A DNA stretch of 42,303 nucleotides from Clostridiales bacterium UBA6363 (GCA_002438865.1 DJRJ01000081.1:308-42610), one strand, 5' to 3'. Positions 24,306 to 34,021 are shown, counted from the stretch's first letter. Notes: a model not told the origin generated them from the letters alone. Program-made: numbers and translations.

Positions 24306-24977
24306 ATGGGACAGGTTGTCAAAGCAAAAGTAAAGCCGTTTAAGCGGCGTGCAAGCGCAGTATGCATAACGATTGTAGGATTGTTTGTGTGCTTTGCGAT
24401 ATTTATGGCGTGCTATACGTTCGCCGGAGATATGACAAAAAAAGCCGTGTACGGCACGGGCTATGTGATTGCGGCAATACTCGGCGCAGTGTATATTATA
24501 ATGCGCATAAATACAATGTATGCCACCTATATTTCGTGCGACGGGGAAAATATATCTATGTGCAGCTGGGATAACGATTTTCTGCCGTACAATACGGACG
24601 GGAGCGTTAAGCTTATAAGCTCGTTCGTTCCGGCAAAGACAAAGCATATGGAGTTTCCCGTAAAGGATATTACCGCCGTATATATAGGTACGAAAAACTT
24701 TATAAAGCGCAATGCGAAAACAAACGAGGACTTTCTCAAAAACGTGAGGGACTTTGAGCGTTCAAAGGACAGATACGAGAAAAAGCAGGTGCAGAGTATG
24801 GATATAATCTATATCGAGCTTGCGGACGGTACAAGCCGTCATATGCCGATAGTCGATTATGATGCGAACACCGTTAAAAAAATACTGAAAATGATTATCA
24901 GAAAAAATCCCGACGCCGAGATAAAAACGGGCAGCAGGGAGTACAGACTGACACGCATTTCGGATAATAAGGAATAA
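24306..24977 (+). CDS. Membrane protein of unknown function, two helices and a soluble C-terminal domain
   Basis: 223 residues from ATG 24306 behind AAGGGGGA; the frame is open from 24270 but without a start signal. Two membrane helices (about residues 17-40 and 48-66) are followed by a cytoplasmic beta-rich domain (ISCDGENISMCSWD, MDIIYIELADGTSRHMPI) that recalls bacterial PH-like domains. The family is not recognised. It lies between a wall hydrolase and ung without obvious functional link. Confidence 0.75.
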   Translation: MGQVVKAKVKPFKRRASAVCITIVGLFVCFAIFMACYTFAGDMTKKAVYGTGYVIAAILGAVYIIMRINTMYATYISCDGENISMCSWDNDFLPYNTDGSVKLISSFVPAKTKHMEFPVKDITAVYIGTKNFIKRNAKTNEDFLKNVRDFERSKDRYEKKQVQSMDIIYIELADGTSRHMPIVDYDANTVKKILKMIIRKNPDAEIKTGSREYRLTRISDNKE

Positions 24978-24984
24978 TATTGCG

Positions 24985-25013
24985 TTGCTTTTTAAATAAT
25001 AATCTGCTATAAT
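24985..25013 (+). promoter_or_regulatory. Promoter of ung
   Basis: TTGCTT (24985-24990), 17 bases and an extended TGC TATAAT (25008-25013), about 55 bases before the start. Confidence 0.75.
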
Positions 25014-25067
25014 ATGGATAATAATATTTTATAAACGAGTGCATTTGGCACGGAAAGGATTTTTATA

Positions 25068-25742
25068 TTGGTTAATATAGGAAATGATTGGGACGGTATA
25101 CTTCAAGATGAGTTTTCAAAGGAATATTATAAGAAACTGCGTGAATTTCTGAAATCCGAATACAGAACTCACAGGATACACCCCGATATGTATGATATTT
25201 TTAATGCACTGAAGTGGACATCGTACAGCGATACGAAGGTTGTAATACTGGGTCAGGACCCGTACCATGAGGAAAATCAGGCGCACGGTCTGGCGTTTTC
25301 CGTCCCGGCAGGTGTGCGGATACCGCCTTCGCTTTTGAATATATACAAAGAACTGCAAAACGAATTGGGACTTTATATTCCGAATAACGGCTACCTCGAA
25401 AAATGGGCAAGACAGGGCGTTATGCTCTTAAACTCGGCGCTTACGGTGCGTGACGGAGAGGCAAATTCGCACAGAAACAAGGGCTGGGAAATATTTACCG
25501 ACAGGGTGGTAGAGTGCTTGAATGAACGCACCGACCCGGTAATATTCCTTTTGTGGGGAGCAAACGCAAAAGAAAAAATGAAAATAATCACCAATCCGCA
25601 GCATAAAATACTTACATCGGTGCACCCGAGTCCGCTTTCGGCAAACAGGGGATTTTTCGGCTGCGGACATTTCAAAACGGCAAACCGCCTTTTGGAGGAA
25701 ATGGGCAAAATGCCGATAGACTGGCAGATAGAAAATATATAA
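25068..25742 (+). CDS. ung: Uracil-DNA glycosylase, family 1
   Basis: 224 residues, the usual length. It removes uracil from DNA in base excision repair. Motif A is [20 protein letters not shown], with catalytic Asp 63 and His 66; motif B is [15 protein letters not shown], with His 186. [11 protein letters not shown] and [15 protein letters not shown] are further hallmarks. The start is TTG 25068 with AAAGGA upstream. Only 13 bases separate it from the P-type ATPase gene, so the two may be co-transcribed. Confidence 0.96.
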   Translation: MVNIGNDWDGILQDEFSKEYYKKLREFLKSEYRTHRIHPDMYDIFNALKWTSYSDTKVVILGQDPYHEENQAHGLAFSVPAGVRIPPSLLNIYKELQNELGLYIPNNGYLEKWARQGVMLLNSALTVRDGEANSHRNKGWEIFTDRVVECLNERTDPVIFLLWGANAKEKMKIITNPQHKILTSVHPSPLSANRGFFGCGHFKTANRLLEEMGKMPIDWQIENI

Positions 25743-25755
25743 CGGGAGATAACAA

Positions 25756-28410
25756 ATGGAATTTTACAGACAAAAAAAGCAGGACGTGCTGAATGATTTG
25801 GGCACTTCGGAAAACGGACTTACAAAGGAGCAGGCGGCGGCAAACCGTGAAAAATACGGTGCAAACGAGCTTACCGAAAAAGATAAGCAAAGCACGTTTA
25901 TGATATTTTTGGAGCAGTACAAGGATTTCCTTGTAATAATCCTTATAGTGTCGGCAATAATATCGGGCATTTTGGGCGACTGGGAAAGCACGGCGGTAAT
26001 TCTTGCCGTTATAACTATGAACGCAATCCTGGGAACGGTGCAGACCGTAAAGGCGGAGCAGTCCTTAAAAGGATTAAAGGCTATGTCCGCCCCGACCGCA
26101 AAGGTAATCCGTGACGGCAAAATAAAGGTTATTCCCGGACGTGACGTAACAATAGGCGACGTTGTTGTTATAGAAGCCGGCGACTGCGTGTGCGCAGACG
26201 GGCGTATAATCGAAAACGCAAACCTCAAAGCGGACGAAAGCGCACTGACGGGTGAGAGCGAGCCTGTGGAAAAAGCGGATATTGATATTGACGGCGAAAA
26301 GGCATTGGGCGACAGAGTAAATATGCTCTATTCGGGAACGTTTGCCACATACGGCAGAGGGAAAATGGTCGTTACGGCTGTCGGAATGGACACCGAAACG
26401 GGAAAAATCGCATCACTTCTCGAAAAGACGAGCGCAAAGAAAACTCCGCTCCAGGAAAGCCTTGACGATTTCGGAAAAAAACTTTCGTTTATGATAATCG
26501 GAGTCTGTATTCTCGTGTTCGGACTTGATATGTTACGGGGCGACAACATAGGCGACGCATTCATTTTTGCGGTTGCGCTTGCGGTTGCGGCAATCCCGGA
26601 GGCGTTAAGCTCGATAGTAACGATAGTGCTTGCGGCAGGTACGCAAAAGCTTGCAAAGGAAAAAGCGGTTATAAGGAAATTGCAGTCGGTAGAAAGTCTG
26701 GGAAGCGTTTCGGTTATCTGCTCCGACAAAACGGGTACGCTTACTCAGAATAAAATGACCGTTCAGAAAATATACTTTGATAATAAGGTGATAGATAAAG
26801 AGGAGGATATATCCGACTCGCAGAGTGAACTGATAATCGACAGCGTGCTTTGCAGTGACGCACAGCGCAGAGGAAAAACCGTAACGGGCGATCCGACGGA
26901 GATTGCGCTTATTGATTTTGCGGAGAAAAAAGGCTTTTCCGTTGCCGATATACGCAGTGAAAACGCACGTGCGGGCGAAATACCGTTTGATTCGGACAGA
27001 AAGCTTATGAGCGTTGTGTATCATAAGGACGGCACGTGCAGAATGATTACAAAAGGTGCGGCGGACGTGCTGCTGCCGAGGATAGAGAGCATTGCCTGTG
27101 AGGGCGGAGTGCGCCCGTTTACGGGAGATGACAAAAAACAGCTCAAGGCGGCAAATATGATGTTCTCAAACAGCGGCTTGCGTGTTCTTGCGGTGTGCAG
27201 TAAAGAGGTCGCAAGCGACAGCGTTACTGTGGAAGATGAGGACGGATATACGCTTGTCGGACTTGTTGCAATGCAGGATCCGCCCCGTGAGGAGTCAAAG
27301 GAGTCGGTTGCAAAATGTAAAAGAGCCGGCATACGTCCGATAATGATAACGGGCGACCACCTTATAACAGCGTCGGCAATTGCAAGGGAAATAGGCATAC
27401 TTGACGATACATTGCGTGCCGTTGAGGGACGTGAGATTGACGGACTTTCCGACACGGAGCTTGATGAGTTTGTAACCGATGTTGCGGTGTATGCGAGAGT
27501 ATCGCCGGAGCATAAAATACGTATAGTTGAGGCTTGGCAGAGAAAAGGCTGTATCGTTTCGATGACGGGCGACGGCGTAAACGACGCGCCCTCTATAAAA
27601 TCTGCCGATATAGGCATAGGTATGGGCATTACAGGAACGGACGTTACAAAAAACGTTGCCGATATGGTTCTTGCCGACGACAACTTTGCAACAATCGTTT
27701 CGGCAGTCGGCGAGGGCAGAAGAATCTATGACAACATAAGAAAAGCCATTCAATTTTTGCTCGGTTCGAATCTTTCGGAGGTTCTTTCGATTTTCTTTGC
27801 GTCTATCATGAACTTCAACATACTGTCAGCCACCCACCTTTTATTTATAAACCTTGTTACCGACTGTTTCCCCGCGCTGGCTCTTGGTCTTGAAAAACCC
27901 GAAAACGATATAATGAAAAGAAAGCCGCGCAGTAAAAATGACGGCATTTTCGCCGGCGGACTCGGCATTGACTGTCTTTATCAGGGCGTGCTTGTAACCG
28001 TTCTCACGGTGGCGGCGTTCTATATCGGCGAATTTCTTGAAACAGGCACGTGGATATTCAGAAACATTTCGGACTGCAACGAGGGTATGACAATGGCGTT
28101 TTTTACAATGTCAATGTGCGAAATCTTCCATTCCTTCAACATGCGCTCTCAAAGAGCTTCGTCTTTGGGTATGGTAATAAAGGGCAGTCATAATATACCT
28201 CTTTACATCGCAATGGCGGCGTCGCTTCTTTTGACTACCGCAATAATCGAAATTCCCTTCTTTGCAGATATGTTTAATTTCACACAGCTTGATTTTAAAG
28301 CATATTCAATTTCGCTTGCGCTTGCCTTTTCAACCGTTCCGATTGTCGAAATCGTTAAATTTTTCCAACGAAAAGCGGCAAAACGTGCAAATAAACAACA
28401 TTCGCATTAA
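25756..28410 (+). CDS. P-type (IIA-like) cation-transporting ATPase 1
   Basis: 884 residues, complete. It moves a cation (Ca2+-type family) across the membrane with ATP. Domain order: N-terminal cation-ATPase domain; actuator loop with TGESEPV; phosphorylation site DKTGTLT (Asp 324); KGAADVLL nucleotide-binding region; hinge MTGDGVNDAPS; and M6 LLFINLVTDCFPALALGLE. The M4 motif reads IPEALSS rather than the canonical IPEGLPA seen in the neighbouring ATPase, so ion choice may differ. Start ATG 25756 follows GGGAGA. Codon use is left-type, at least for the first two-thirds. Confidence 0.92.
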   Translation: MEFYRQKKQDVLNDLGTSENGLTKEQAAANREKYGANELTEKDKQSTFMIFLEQYKDFLVIILIVSAIISGILGDWESTAVILAVITMNAILGTVQTVKAEQSLKGLKAMSAPTAKVIRDGKIKVIPGRDVTIGDVVVIEAGDCVCADGRIIENANLKADESALTGESEPVEKADIDIDGEKALGDRVNMLYSGTFATYGRGKMVVTAVGMDTETGKIASLLEKTSAKKTPLQESLDDFGKKLSFMIIGVCILVFGLDMLRGDNIGDAFIFAVALAVAAIPEALSSIVTIVLAAGTQKLAKEKAVIRKLQSVESLGSVSVICSDKTGTLTQNKMTVQKIYFDNKVIDKEEDISDSQSELIIDSVLCSDAQRRGKTVTGDPTEIALIDFAEKKGFSVADIRSENARAGEIPFDSDRKLMSVVYHKDGTCRMITKGAADVLLPRIESIACEGGVRPFTGDDKKQLKAANMMFSNSGLRVLAVCSKEVASDSVTVEDEDGYTLVGLVAMQDPPREESKESVAKCKRAGIRPIMITGDHLITASAIAREIGILDDTLRAVEGREIDGLSDTELDEFVTDVAVYARVSPEHKIRIVEAWQRKGCIVSMTGDGVNDAPSIKSADIGIGMGITGTDVTKNVADMVLADDNFATIVSAVGEGRRIYDNIRKAIQFLLGSNLSEVLSIFFASIMNFNILSATHLLFINLVTDCFPALALGLEKPENDIMKRKPRSKNDGIFAGGLGIDCLYQGVLVTVLTVAAFYIGEFLETGTWIFRNISDCNEGMTMAFFTMSMCEIFHSFNMRSQRASSLGMVIKGSHNIPLYIAMAASLLLTTAIIEIPFFADMFNFTQLDFKAYSISLALAFSTVPIVEIVKFFQRKAAKRANKQHSH

Positions 28411-28476
28411 ACAATGCGTTTGAAAATCATTGGGTCATTCGACATTATTTGACCGTTTAAACATTACGAAAATCCC

Positions 28477-28505
28477 TTTACAAATGCAAAATTTCCGTGT
28501 ATAAT
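28477..28505 (+). promoter_or_regulatory. Promoter of riboswitch-controlled ATPase
   Basis: TTTACA (28477-28482), 17 bases and TATAAT (28500-28505); transcription would start just before the riboswitch. Confidence 0.8.
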
Positions 28506-28512
28506 GCCATTT

Positions 28513-28657
28513 GTAAAGGGGAGTAACTCGGCAAGCGGCTTTCGCCGCTGCTTGACTCTGTCGCCAATCTCGGCAAATATGCCCGGCAGCGTCTTTAGCG
28601 TTTTTACTGCTTAAAGAGTGAGACTTTTACCGTTTTTCACGGTAGAAGTCTTTTTTT
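28513..28657 (+). ncRNA. yybP-ykoY (Mn2+) riboswitch
   Basis: GTAAAGGGGAGTAAC at the 5' end and GCCCGGCAGC (28581-28590) in the second arm are the landmarks of the yybP-ykoY manganese aptamer, known to control Mn2+ and Ca2+-type exporters. GTAAAG (28513-28518) can pair with TTTTAC (28625-28630) to close the aptamer. That 3' strand is also the left arm of the terminator at 28621-28657. Ligand binding should therefore keep the terminator open: an ON switch. Class assignment is by motif; no covariance search was possible. Confidence 0.78.
28621..28657 (+). terminator. Riboswitch expression-platform terminator
   Basis: 12-base-pair stem (28621-28632 with 28640-28651, one G-U pair), seven-base loop, then seven T. 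The left arm overlaps the aptamer closing strand. Confidence 0.88.
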
Positions 28658-28687
28658 ACACCCCGAAAAACGAAAAGAGGTTTAATT

Positions 28688-31405
28688 ATGAAGCACTACC
28701 TTGAATCGGCAGAAGAGGTCTTGAAAGAGGTAAACTCTACAGAAGACGGCCTTTCCTCCGAAGAGGCAGCCGCAAGGCTTGAAAAGCACGGCAAAAACAA
28801 GCTTGCCGAAGCCGAAAAAGAGGGCCTTTTCAAAAAGTTCATAGGCTCTCTTGCAGACCCCATGATTATTATGTTGCTTGTCGCCGCGCTTGTTCAGGCG
28901 GCGGTCACGGTATTTGAAACCGTAAAAGCAGGCAACGGCGCGCATTTCTCAGACTTTGCAGACGTTCTTGTTATTCTTGTTGTTGTTATAATCAACACGA
29001 TAATGAGCCTTGTTCAGGAAAGCAAAGCCGAAGCCGCCATGGACGCTCTCATGCAAATGACAGCCGCCACAAGCCGCGTTTTAAGAGACGGCAAAATCGT
29101 TTCCGTAAAGAGCGAAGACATTGCCATAGGCGACGTTATTGTTCTTGAAGCGGGCGACGCAGTTCCTGCGGACTGCCGTATTCTTGAGTCGCACAGCTTA
29201 AAGGTTGAAGAAGCGGCGCTCACGGGCGAATCTGTTCCCGTAAGCAAAATTATAGACGTTCTCAACCTTAAAGACACGTCAAAAGACGTTGCTTTGGGCG
29301 ACAGAAAGAATATGCTTTACAGCGGTTCTACAATCGTTTACGGCAGAGGCAAAGCGGTTGTTACCGCCGTCGGAATGGATACCGAAATGGGCAAAATCGC
29401 CGACGCTTTAAACGACGCCGAAAAAGAAGAAACCCCCTTGCAGAAAAAGATGGGCGAGCTTTCACACTTCCTTACAAAGCTCGTAATCGGCATATGCGTT
29501 GTTGTTTTTGTTGTCGGCGTTATCGAATCAATAGTTCTCAACGACGGTCCGTTCACCTGGCAGCTTTTGGGCGAAAGCTCGCTTAACACGTTTATCGCCG
29601 CAATAGCGCTTGCTGTTGCCGCAATCCCCGAGGGTCTTCCCGCGGTTGTTACGATAATCCTTTCAATCGGCGTTACCGCAATGAGCAAGCGTCAGGCGCT
29701 TATAAGAAAGCTTACGGCGGTTGAAACGCTCGGCTGCACACAGATTATCTGCTCGGATAAAACAGGTACTCTTACGCAAAACAAAATGACCGTTGTCGAC
29801 CACTACGGCGACGACGAAGAGCTTATCGCAATAGCCGGCGCGCTTTGCTGCGACGCGAACATCAGCGAAGACGGCGTTGTCACGGGCGAGCCGACAGAAG
29901 CCGCTCTTGTTTCTTATGCAAATTCGCTTGGTCTTAATAAAAACGACCTCGTTAAAAAGAGCCCCCGCGTAGGCGAAGCTCCGTTTGACTCGGGCAGAAA
30001 AATGATGTCCACCGTTCACAAAACCGAGGCGGGAATTGTTCAGTACACAAAGGGCGCGCCCGATGTTGTAATTAAGCTTTGCCGCCACGCGCTTATTAAC
30101 GACAAGGTTGTTCCGATGACCGACGAAATTGCAAAAGCAATTGCCGCCGATAACAAACGTATGGCAGACAGTGCGCTTCGCGTGCTTGCCGTTGCTATGA
30201 AAAAGCACGAAGAAATCCCCTCGGATATGTCTCCCGAAGCGCTCGAAAACGACCTTATTTTCGTCGGTCTTACAGGTATGATTGACCCCGTAAGACCCGA
30301 GGTTAAAGCCGCTATTGCAGAGTGCCGCGAAGCGGGAATACGCCCCGTTATGATAACGGGCGACCACAAGGATACGGCAGTCGCCATAGGCAGAGAATTG
30401 GGAATTATTTCGGATGCTTCCGAAGCTATTCTCGGCTCGGAGCTTGACGCATTTTCGGACGAAGAGCTTAAAGAAGAGGTTGTAAAATATTCTGTTTATG
30501 CCCGCGTTCAGCCCGAGCACAAAACAAGAATAGTCAAAGCCTGGAAAGCCCGCGGAATGGTTACAGCCATGACGGGCGACGGCGTAAACGACGCACCCTC
30601 AATTAAATCTGCCGATATAGGCATTGGCATGGGTATAACGGGAACGGACGTTACAAAGGGCGTTTCCGACATGGTTCTTGCCGACGACAACTTTGCGACA
30701 ATAGTCAACGCCGTCGAAGAAGGCAGAAAAATTTACGACAACGTTTGCAAGGTTCTTCAGTTCCAGCTTTCAACAAATATGAGCGAAGTCATTATTATGT
30801 TCGTCGCTTCTATTCTTCACTTTACGCTTCTTTCACCCGTTCATCTTCTTTGGATTAACATGGTTACCGACTCGCTTCCCGGACTTGCTTTAGGTATGGA
30901 AAAAGCAGAAGGCAACCTTATGAAGAGAAAACCGCGCGCCACAACCGACGGCATTTTCTCACACGGCGCGGGATTTGATATGGTCTGGCAGGGCATTTAC
31001 CTTTCAATAGTAGAGCTTGCCGCATATTTCATCGGCTTCTATTTGGAAAACAAGACTCTTACAGGCTGCATTTTCACCGAAACCACATGCGTAAACGCAA
31101 TGGCAATGGCATTTTTAACAGTTAACTTTGCAGAAATGTTCTGCGCCGTCAATATGCGTTCACAGCTCGGCTCGGTATTCTCAAAGGATATGTTCAAGAA
31201 AATGAACTGGTGGCTTGTCGGTGCGTTCATTGTCACATCGCTTCTTACGCTTATGGCAATTTACACACCCGGTCTTCAGGAAGTTTTCGATATACTTCCC
31301 GGCACATTCGCACCGGAAGAGCTTCTTATAAGCTTGCTTCTTGCCGCCTCTACCCTTCCGGTATTTGAGCTTGGCAAAGCAATCAGAAGAAAAACCGCAA
31401 AATAA
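28688..31405 (+). CDS. P-type (IIA-like) cation ATPase 2, under Mn2+ riboswitch control
   Basis: 905 residues, complete. It shows the actuator TGESVPVS, DKTGTLT (Asp 357), KGAPDVVIKL, MTGDGVNDAPS, canonical M4 IPEGLPAVVTI and M6 LLWINMVTDSLPGLALGME. The overall look is that of SERCA/PMCA-like bacterial Ca2+/Mn2+ pumps. Position behind a yybP-ykoY element suggests export of excess Mn2+, as for the lactococcal YoaB ATPase; this is inference. AAGAGG precedes ATG 28688. Codon use (CTT, GTT, GAA, GCC) is unlike ATPase 1. Confidence 0.93.
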   Translation: MKHYLESAEEVLKEVNSTEDGLSSEEAAARLEKHGKNKLAEAEKEGLFKKFIGSLADPMIIMLLVAALVQAAVTVFETVKAGNGAHFSDFADVLVILVVVIINTIMSLVQESKAEAAMDALMQMTAATSRVLRDGKIVSVKSEDIAIGDVIVLEAGDAVPADCRILESHSLKVEEAALTGESVPVSKIIDVLNLKDTSKDVALGDRKNMLYSGSTIVYGRGKAVVTAVGMDTEMGKIADALNDAEKEETPLQKKMGELSHFLTKLVIGICVVVFVVGVIESIVLNDGPFTWQLLGESSLNTFIAAIALAVAAIPEGLPAVVTIILSIGVTAMSKRQALIRKLTAVETLGCTQIICSDKTGTLTQNKMTVVDHYGDDEELIAIAGALCCDANISEDGVVTGEPTEAALVSYANSLGLNKNDLVKKSPRVGEAPFDSGRKMMSTVHKTEAGIVQYTKGAPDVVIKLCRHALINDKVVPMTDEIAKAIAADNKRMADSALRVLAVAMKKHEEIPSDMSPEALENDLIFVGLTGMIDPVRPEVKAAIAECREAGIRPVMITGDHKDTAVAIGRELGIISDASEAILGSELDAFSDEELKEEVVKYSVYARVQPEHKTRIVKAWKARGMVTAMTGDGVNDAPSIKSADIGIGMGITGTDVTKGVSDMVLADDNFATIVNAVEEGRKIYDNVCKVLQFQLSTNMSEVIIMFVASILHFTLLSPVHLLWINMVTDSLPGLALGMEKAEGNLMKRKPRATTDGIFSHGAGFDMVWQGIYLSIVELAAYFIGFYLENKTLTGCIFTETTCVNAMAMAFLTVNFAEMFCAVNMRSQLGSVFSKDMFKKMNWWLVGAFIVTSLLTLMAIYTPGLQEVFDILPGTFAPEELLISLLLAASTLPVFELGKAIRRKTAK

Positions 31406-31424
31406 AATTTGCACTGCATTAACT

Positions 31425-31466
31425 TTCCCCGCAAGGCGATTTCGGTCGCTTTGCTGGGGATTTTTC
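31425..31466 (+). terminator. Terminator after ATPase 2
   Basis: TCCCC...GGGGA stem with interrupted inner pairing (GCAA and GGCGA with TCGC and TTGC), then a T-rich tail. Confidence 0.8.
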
Positions 31467-31527
31467 TTTTCAGACATTTTCCGTTAAAAAATTTTTAACA
31501 TTTCAATAACGATTTCGCTAAAATCTA

Positions 31528-31556
31528 TCGACAAATGCGAGAAAATATGTTAATAT
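31528..31556 (+). promoter_or_regulatory. Possible promoter of the zinc-ribbon/transporter/phosphatase operon
   Basis: TCGACA (31528-31533), 17 bases and TAATAT (31551-31556), about 35 bases before the first start; moderate match. Confidence 0.45.
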
Positions 31557-31591
31557 TTACCCATATCAAATATATTTTCAGAGGTGATGTA

Positions 31592-32461
31592 ATGGCAAAC
31601 TGTCCGAAATGTCATGAGCACCTACGGCTCAGAGACTGGAAACAAATCTGTCCGCATTGCGGCGCCAATATCGTTCTTTACGATATGCAGGAGCGCCTGA
31701 TGCTTGACGCGGACAAAGCGGAGGTTCAAAATTACCATTTTCAAAAAAAGCTTGACAGGCTTAAAGCGTCGTTTGCAGGGTCAAAGCTTGCCGCCCTCAG
31801 AATTTTTACAAGCCTTTTCCCGATAGGCGCGCTGTTTTTGCCGCTTGTTAAATGCAGTTTTTCAGCGCCGCTCCCCGAAAAAGAAGGCAGCCTGAACATC
31901 ATAGGAATTTACAAAATGTTTTCCGATATTGACTTCGGCGCTCTTTTTAAAGAGCCGTCAAACGACGTAATTCTTTTTACGGCTTCGGCTGTGCTTTTCC
32001 TTTTGAGCGTTGTGCTTATACTCGTTCACCTTGTTCTTTTAACGCTTGCCTGTTCAAAAAAGGGAAAACAGCGAAGCTACGCTTTAAACATAATGATGGT
32101 TTTGTTTTCATTTGTTTCGGCAGTTCTGTTCGCCGTTTTGCCCTCTTCGTCATTTGCACACGGAACGCTCGGCGTCGGCACATTTTTATATATTCTTCTT
32201 TTTGCCGTAAATTTCGGCGTTGAAATTGCAATCTATAAAAAGGGCATCGAAATAACGCACAAGCAGTGCTACGTCGGCGGAATACCGATTGAAGAATATT
32301 TCGATATGCTCGAAAGAAACGTTCCGCACGAAGAAATACGCCGCGAAATGTATAAACGCCTCGGCGAAATACAGGCGCAAAAGGACCGCGAGCTTCTTGA
32401 AGCGCAGAAGAAAGAAGCCGAAAAAGAAAAAGCCGAAAAAGCAGAAAGCGAGGTGCGGTAA
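31592..32461 (+). CDS. Zinc-ribbon membrane protein of unknown function
   Basis: 289 residues from ATG 31592, which follows GAGGTGAT; a frame from 31535 lacks such a site. The N-terminus is a CPKCHEHL...CPHCG zinc ribbon (residues 4-25). About four membrane helices occupy residues 65-205, and a charged Lys/Glu/Ala coiled coil closes the protein. The exact family is not recognised. Its stop directly precedes the transporter ATG (no gap), so the two are coupled. Confidence 0.8.
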   Translation: MANCPKCHEHLRLRDWKQICPHCGANIVLYDMQERLMLDADKAEVQNYHFQKKLDRLKASFAGSKLAALRIFTSLFPIGALFLPLVKCSFSAPLPEKEGSLNIIGIYKMFSDIDFGALFKEPSNDVILFTASAVLFLLSVVLILVHLVLLTLACSKKGKQRSYALNIMMVLFSFVSAVLFAVLPSSSFAHGTLGVGTFLYILLFAVNFGVEIAIYKKGIEITHKQCYVGGIPIEEYFDMLERNVPHEEIRREMYKRLGEIQAQKDRELLEAQKKEAEKEKAEKAESEVR

Positions 32462-34021
32462 ATGTCGGAATATGAAGTAAATACCGCTGTGGAAGAGCAG
32501 AACACCGAAATAGATTATTCGCTTCAAAACAGCCTTAAAGCCCCCGCGTATATGAACAGGCTTTTTTGCTCCACAAAAGAACGCGTTGCCTATGTTGTGA
32601 AATGCGCCTTCGGCAGTCTCGGACTCGGCAGTTACGACACGGGCTCGGACTTTTACCTTTACAAAATCTACGGCATCTCGCCCACACAGCTTGCAAAAGC
32701 CAATGTCGGTCTCGGGATTTACGATATGATTAACGACCCGCTTTCAGCCGCCATAATAGACAATATGCGCTCGCGTTGGGGCAAGTTTAAGCCGTTTCAG
32801 TTCCTTTCAATTATTCCCAACATAATAACAGGACTTTTCACCTGCTTTTTGCCGCTTATCGCCATGAACGCAAACTTTGATATGGGCACAAAGCTTTGGG
32901 TGTGGATGGCTGTGGCGTACATAAACGAAACCGTAAACGCCTTTGTGGGCGGCGGCGGTTACATTGACAACGTTTTCACCCCAAACCCAAACGAGCGTTC
33001 AAACCTTTTGCTTGCCGCAAAATTTGTTTCGGAGCTTGGCTCAAAATTCCCTTCCCAGCTTGCAGGCGCAATATTTGACCTTATAATTAACGGCAAATTA
33101 AACCTGAACCTCGTCAAAACGTTTGTTGTACTTAAAACATTTTGGTGGGTCGTTGCAAACGTTCCGAATATCTGGTGGGCAATAGTCAGTAAAGAGCGCG
33201 TTCCGCAATCCGAAAAGCCGCCGCACCCGATAAAGGGCATTATGTCGGTTTTCAAAAACAAACCGCTTCTTCTTTATACCCTTTCGGGCTTTATTGACGG
33301 AATAGACGTCGGCACCAGCGAATCACTTTATTATTCCGATGTTTTAAAATTCAACTCGATAGGCGTCGTCGGCGGAATAATCGGCTCGCCCATTTCATAC
33401 GCAAGCTACCCCATTTCAACAAAGCTCAGAAAGAAATTTTCGACAAAAACCTTGTGGATTTTCTCGCGAGGGTCTATAATAGCTTCGGAAACTCTGTTTT
33501 TGCTTATAGGCCTTATCGGCGGCAAAGAGAACGGCTTCTACCGCAAAAAAATCCCGATGATAATTGCCTTTTCAATCGGCAACTGCATCGAAATGTTCTT
33601 TTATGCCACAAAAAAGGTTGTCGGCAGCGAAATCAACTACGAGGTGCTTGATTATTGCGAATGGAAGAACGGCTACCGCGTAGAAGCAACGATAAACCTG
33701 CTCACAAACTACATAAACAAAGCTAAAAATATTCTTCTTCAGCTTATAAACGCATGGCTTCTCGAAAAGTGGGCGGGCTATGAAGCGGGCTTCAACAAGG
33801 TTCACACCGTTGACACAATGTTTAAAATGTTTATTGCGGCTTATGCGCCGAGACTCGTTTTTGACTATCTGTGCTTAATACCTATGTTCTTCTATAATCT
33901 CGACTCAAAAACGCGTGAAAGAATGTATCTTGACCTTGAAAAAACGCGTGCCGAAGCCGCACTGAAACAAAAGCTAAAAATGGACGCGCAAATGCCCGAA
34001 AACGACGGCGCCGAAGAATAA
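32462..34021 (+). CDS. MFS transporter, GPH/MelB-like (sugar:cation symporter family)
   Basis: 519 residues with about 12 membrane helices. The stretch YDMINDPLSAAIIDNMRSRW, then GKFKPFQ, is the loop 2-3 signature of the glycoside-pentoside-hexuronide symporters, with the conserved Asp and Arg/Lys. A soluble N-terminal stretch of about 45 residues is longer than usual. It likely takes up a glycoside or related compound; the substrate is unknown. 24 bases downstream begins a phosphatase-type enzyme, suggesting uptake and processing together. Confidence 0.88.
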   Translation: MSEYEVNTAVEEQNTEIDYSLQNSLKAPAYMNRLFCSTKERVAYVVKCAFGSLGLGSYDTGSDFYLYKIYGISPTQLAKANVGLGIYDMINDPLSAAIIDNMRSRWGKFKPFQFLSIIPNIITGLFTCFLPLIAMNANFDMGTKLWVWMAVAYINETVNAFVGGGGYIDNVFTPNPNERSNLLLAAKFVSELGSKFPSQLAGAIFDLIINGKLNLNLVKTFVVLKTFWWVVANVPNIWWAIVSKERVPQSEKPPHPIKGIMSVFKNKPLLLYTLSGFIDGIDVGTSESLYYSDVLKFNSIGVVGGIIGSPISYASYPISTKLRKKFSTKTLWIFSRGSIIASETLFLLIGLIGGKENGFYRKKIPMIIAFSIGNCIEMFFYATKKVVGSEINYEVLDYCEWKNGYRVEATINLLTNYINKAKNILLQLINAWLLEKWAGYEAGFNKVHTVDTMFKMFIAAYAPRLVFDYLCLIPMFFYNLDSKTRERMYLDLEKTRAEAALKQKLKMDAQMPENDGAEE

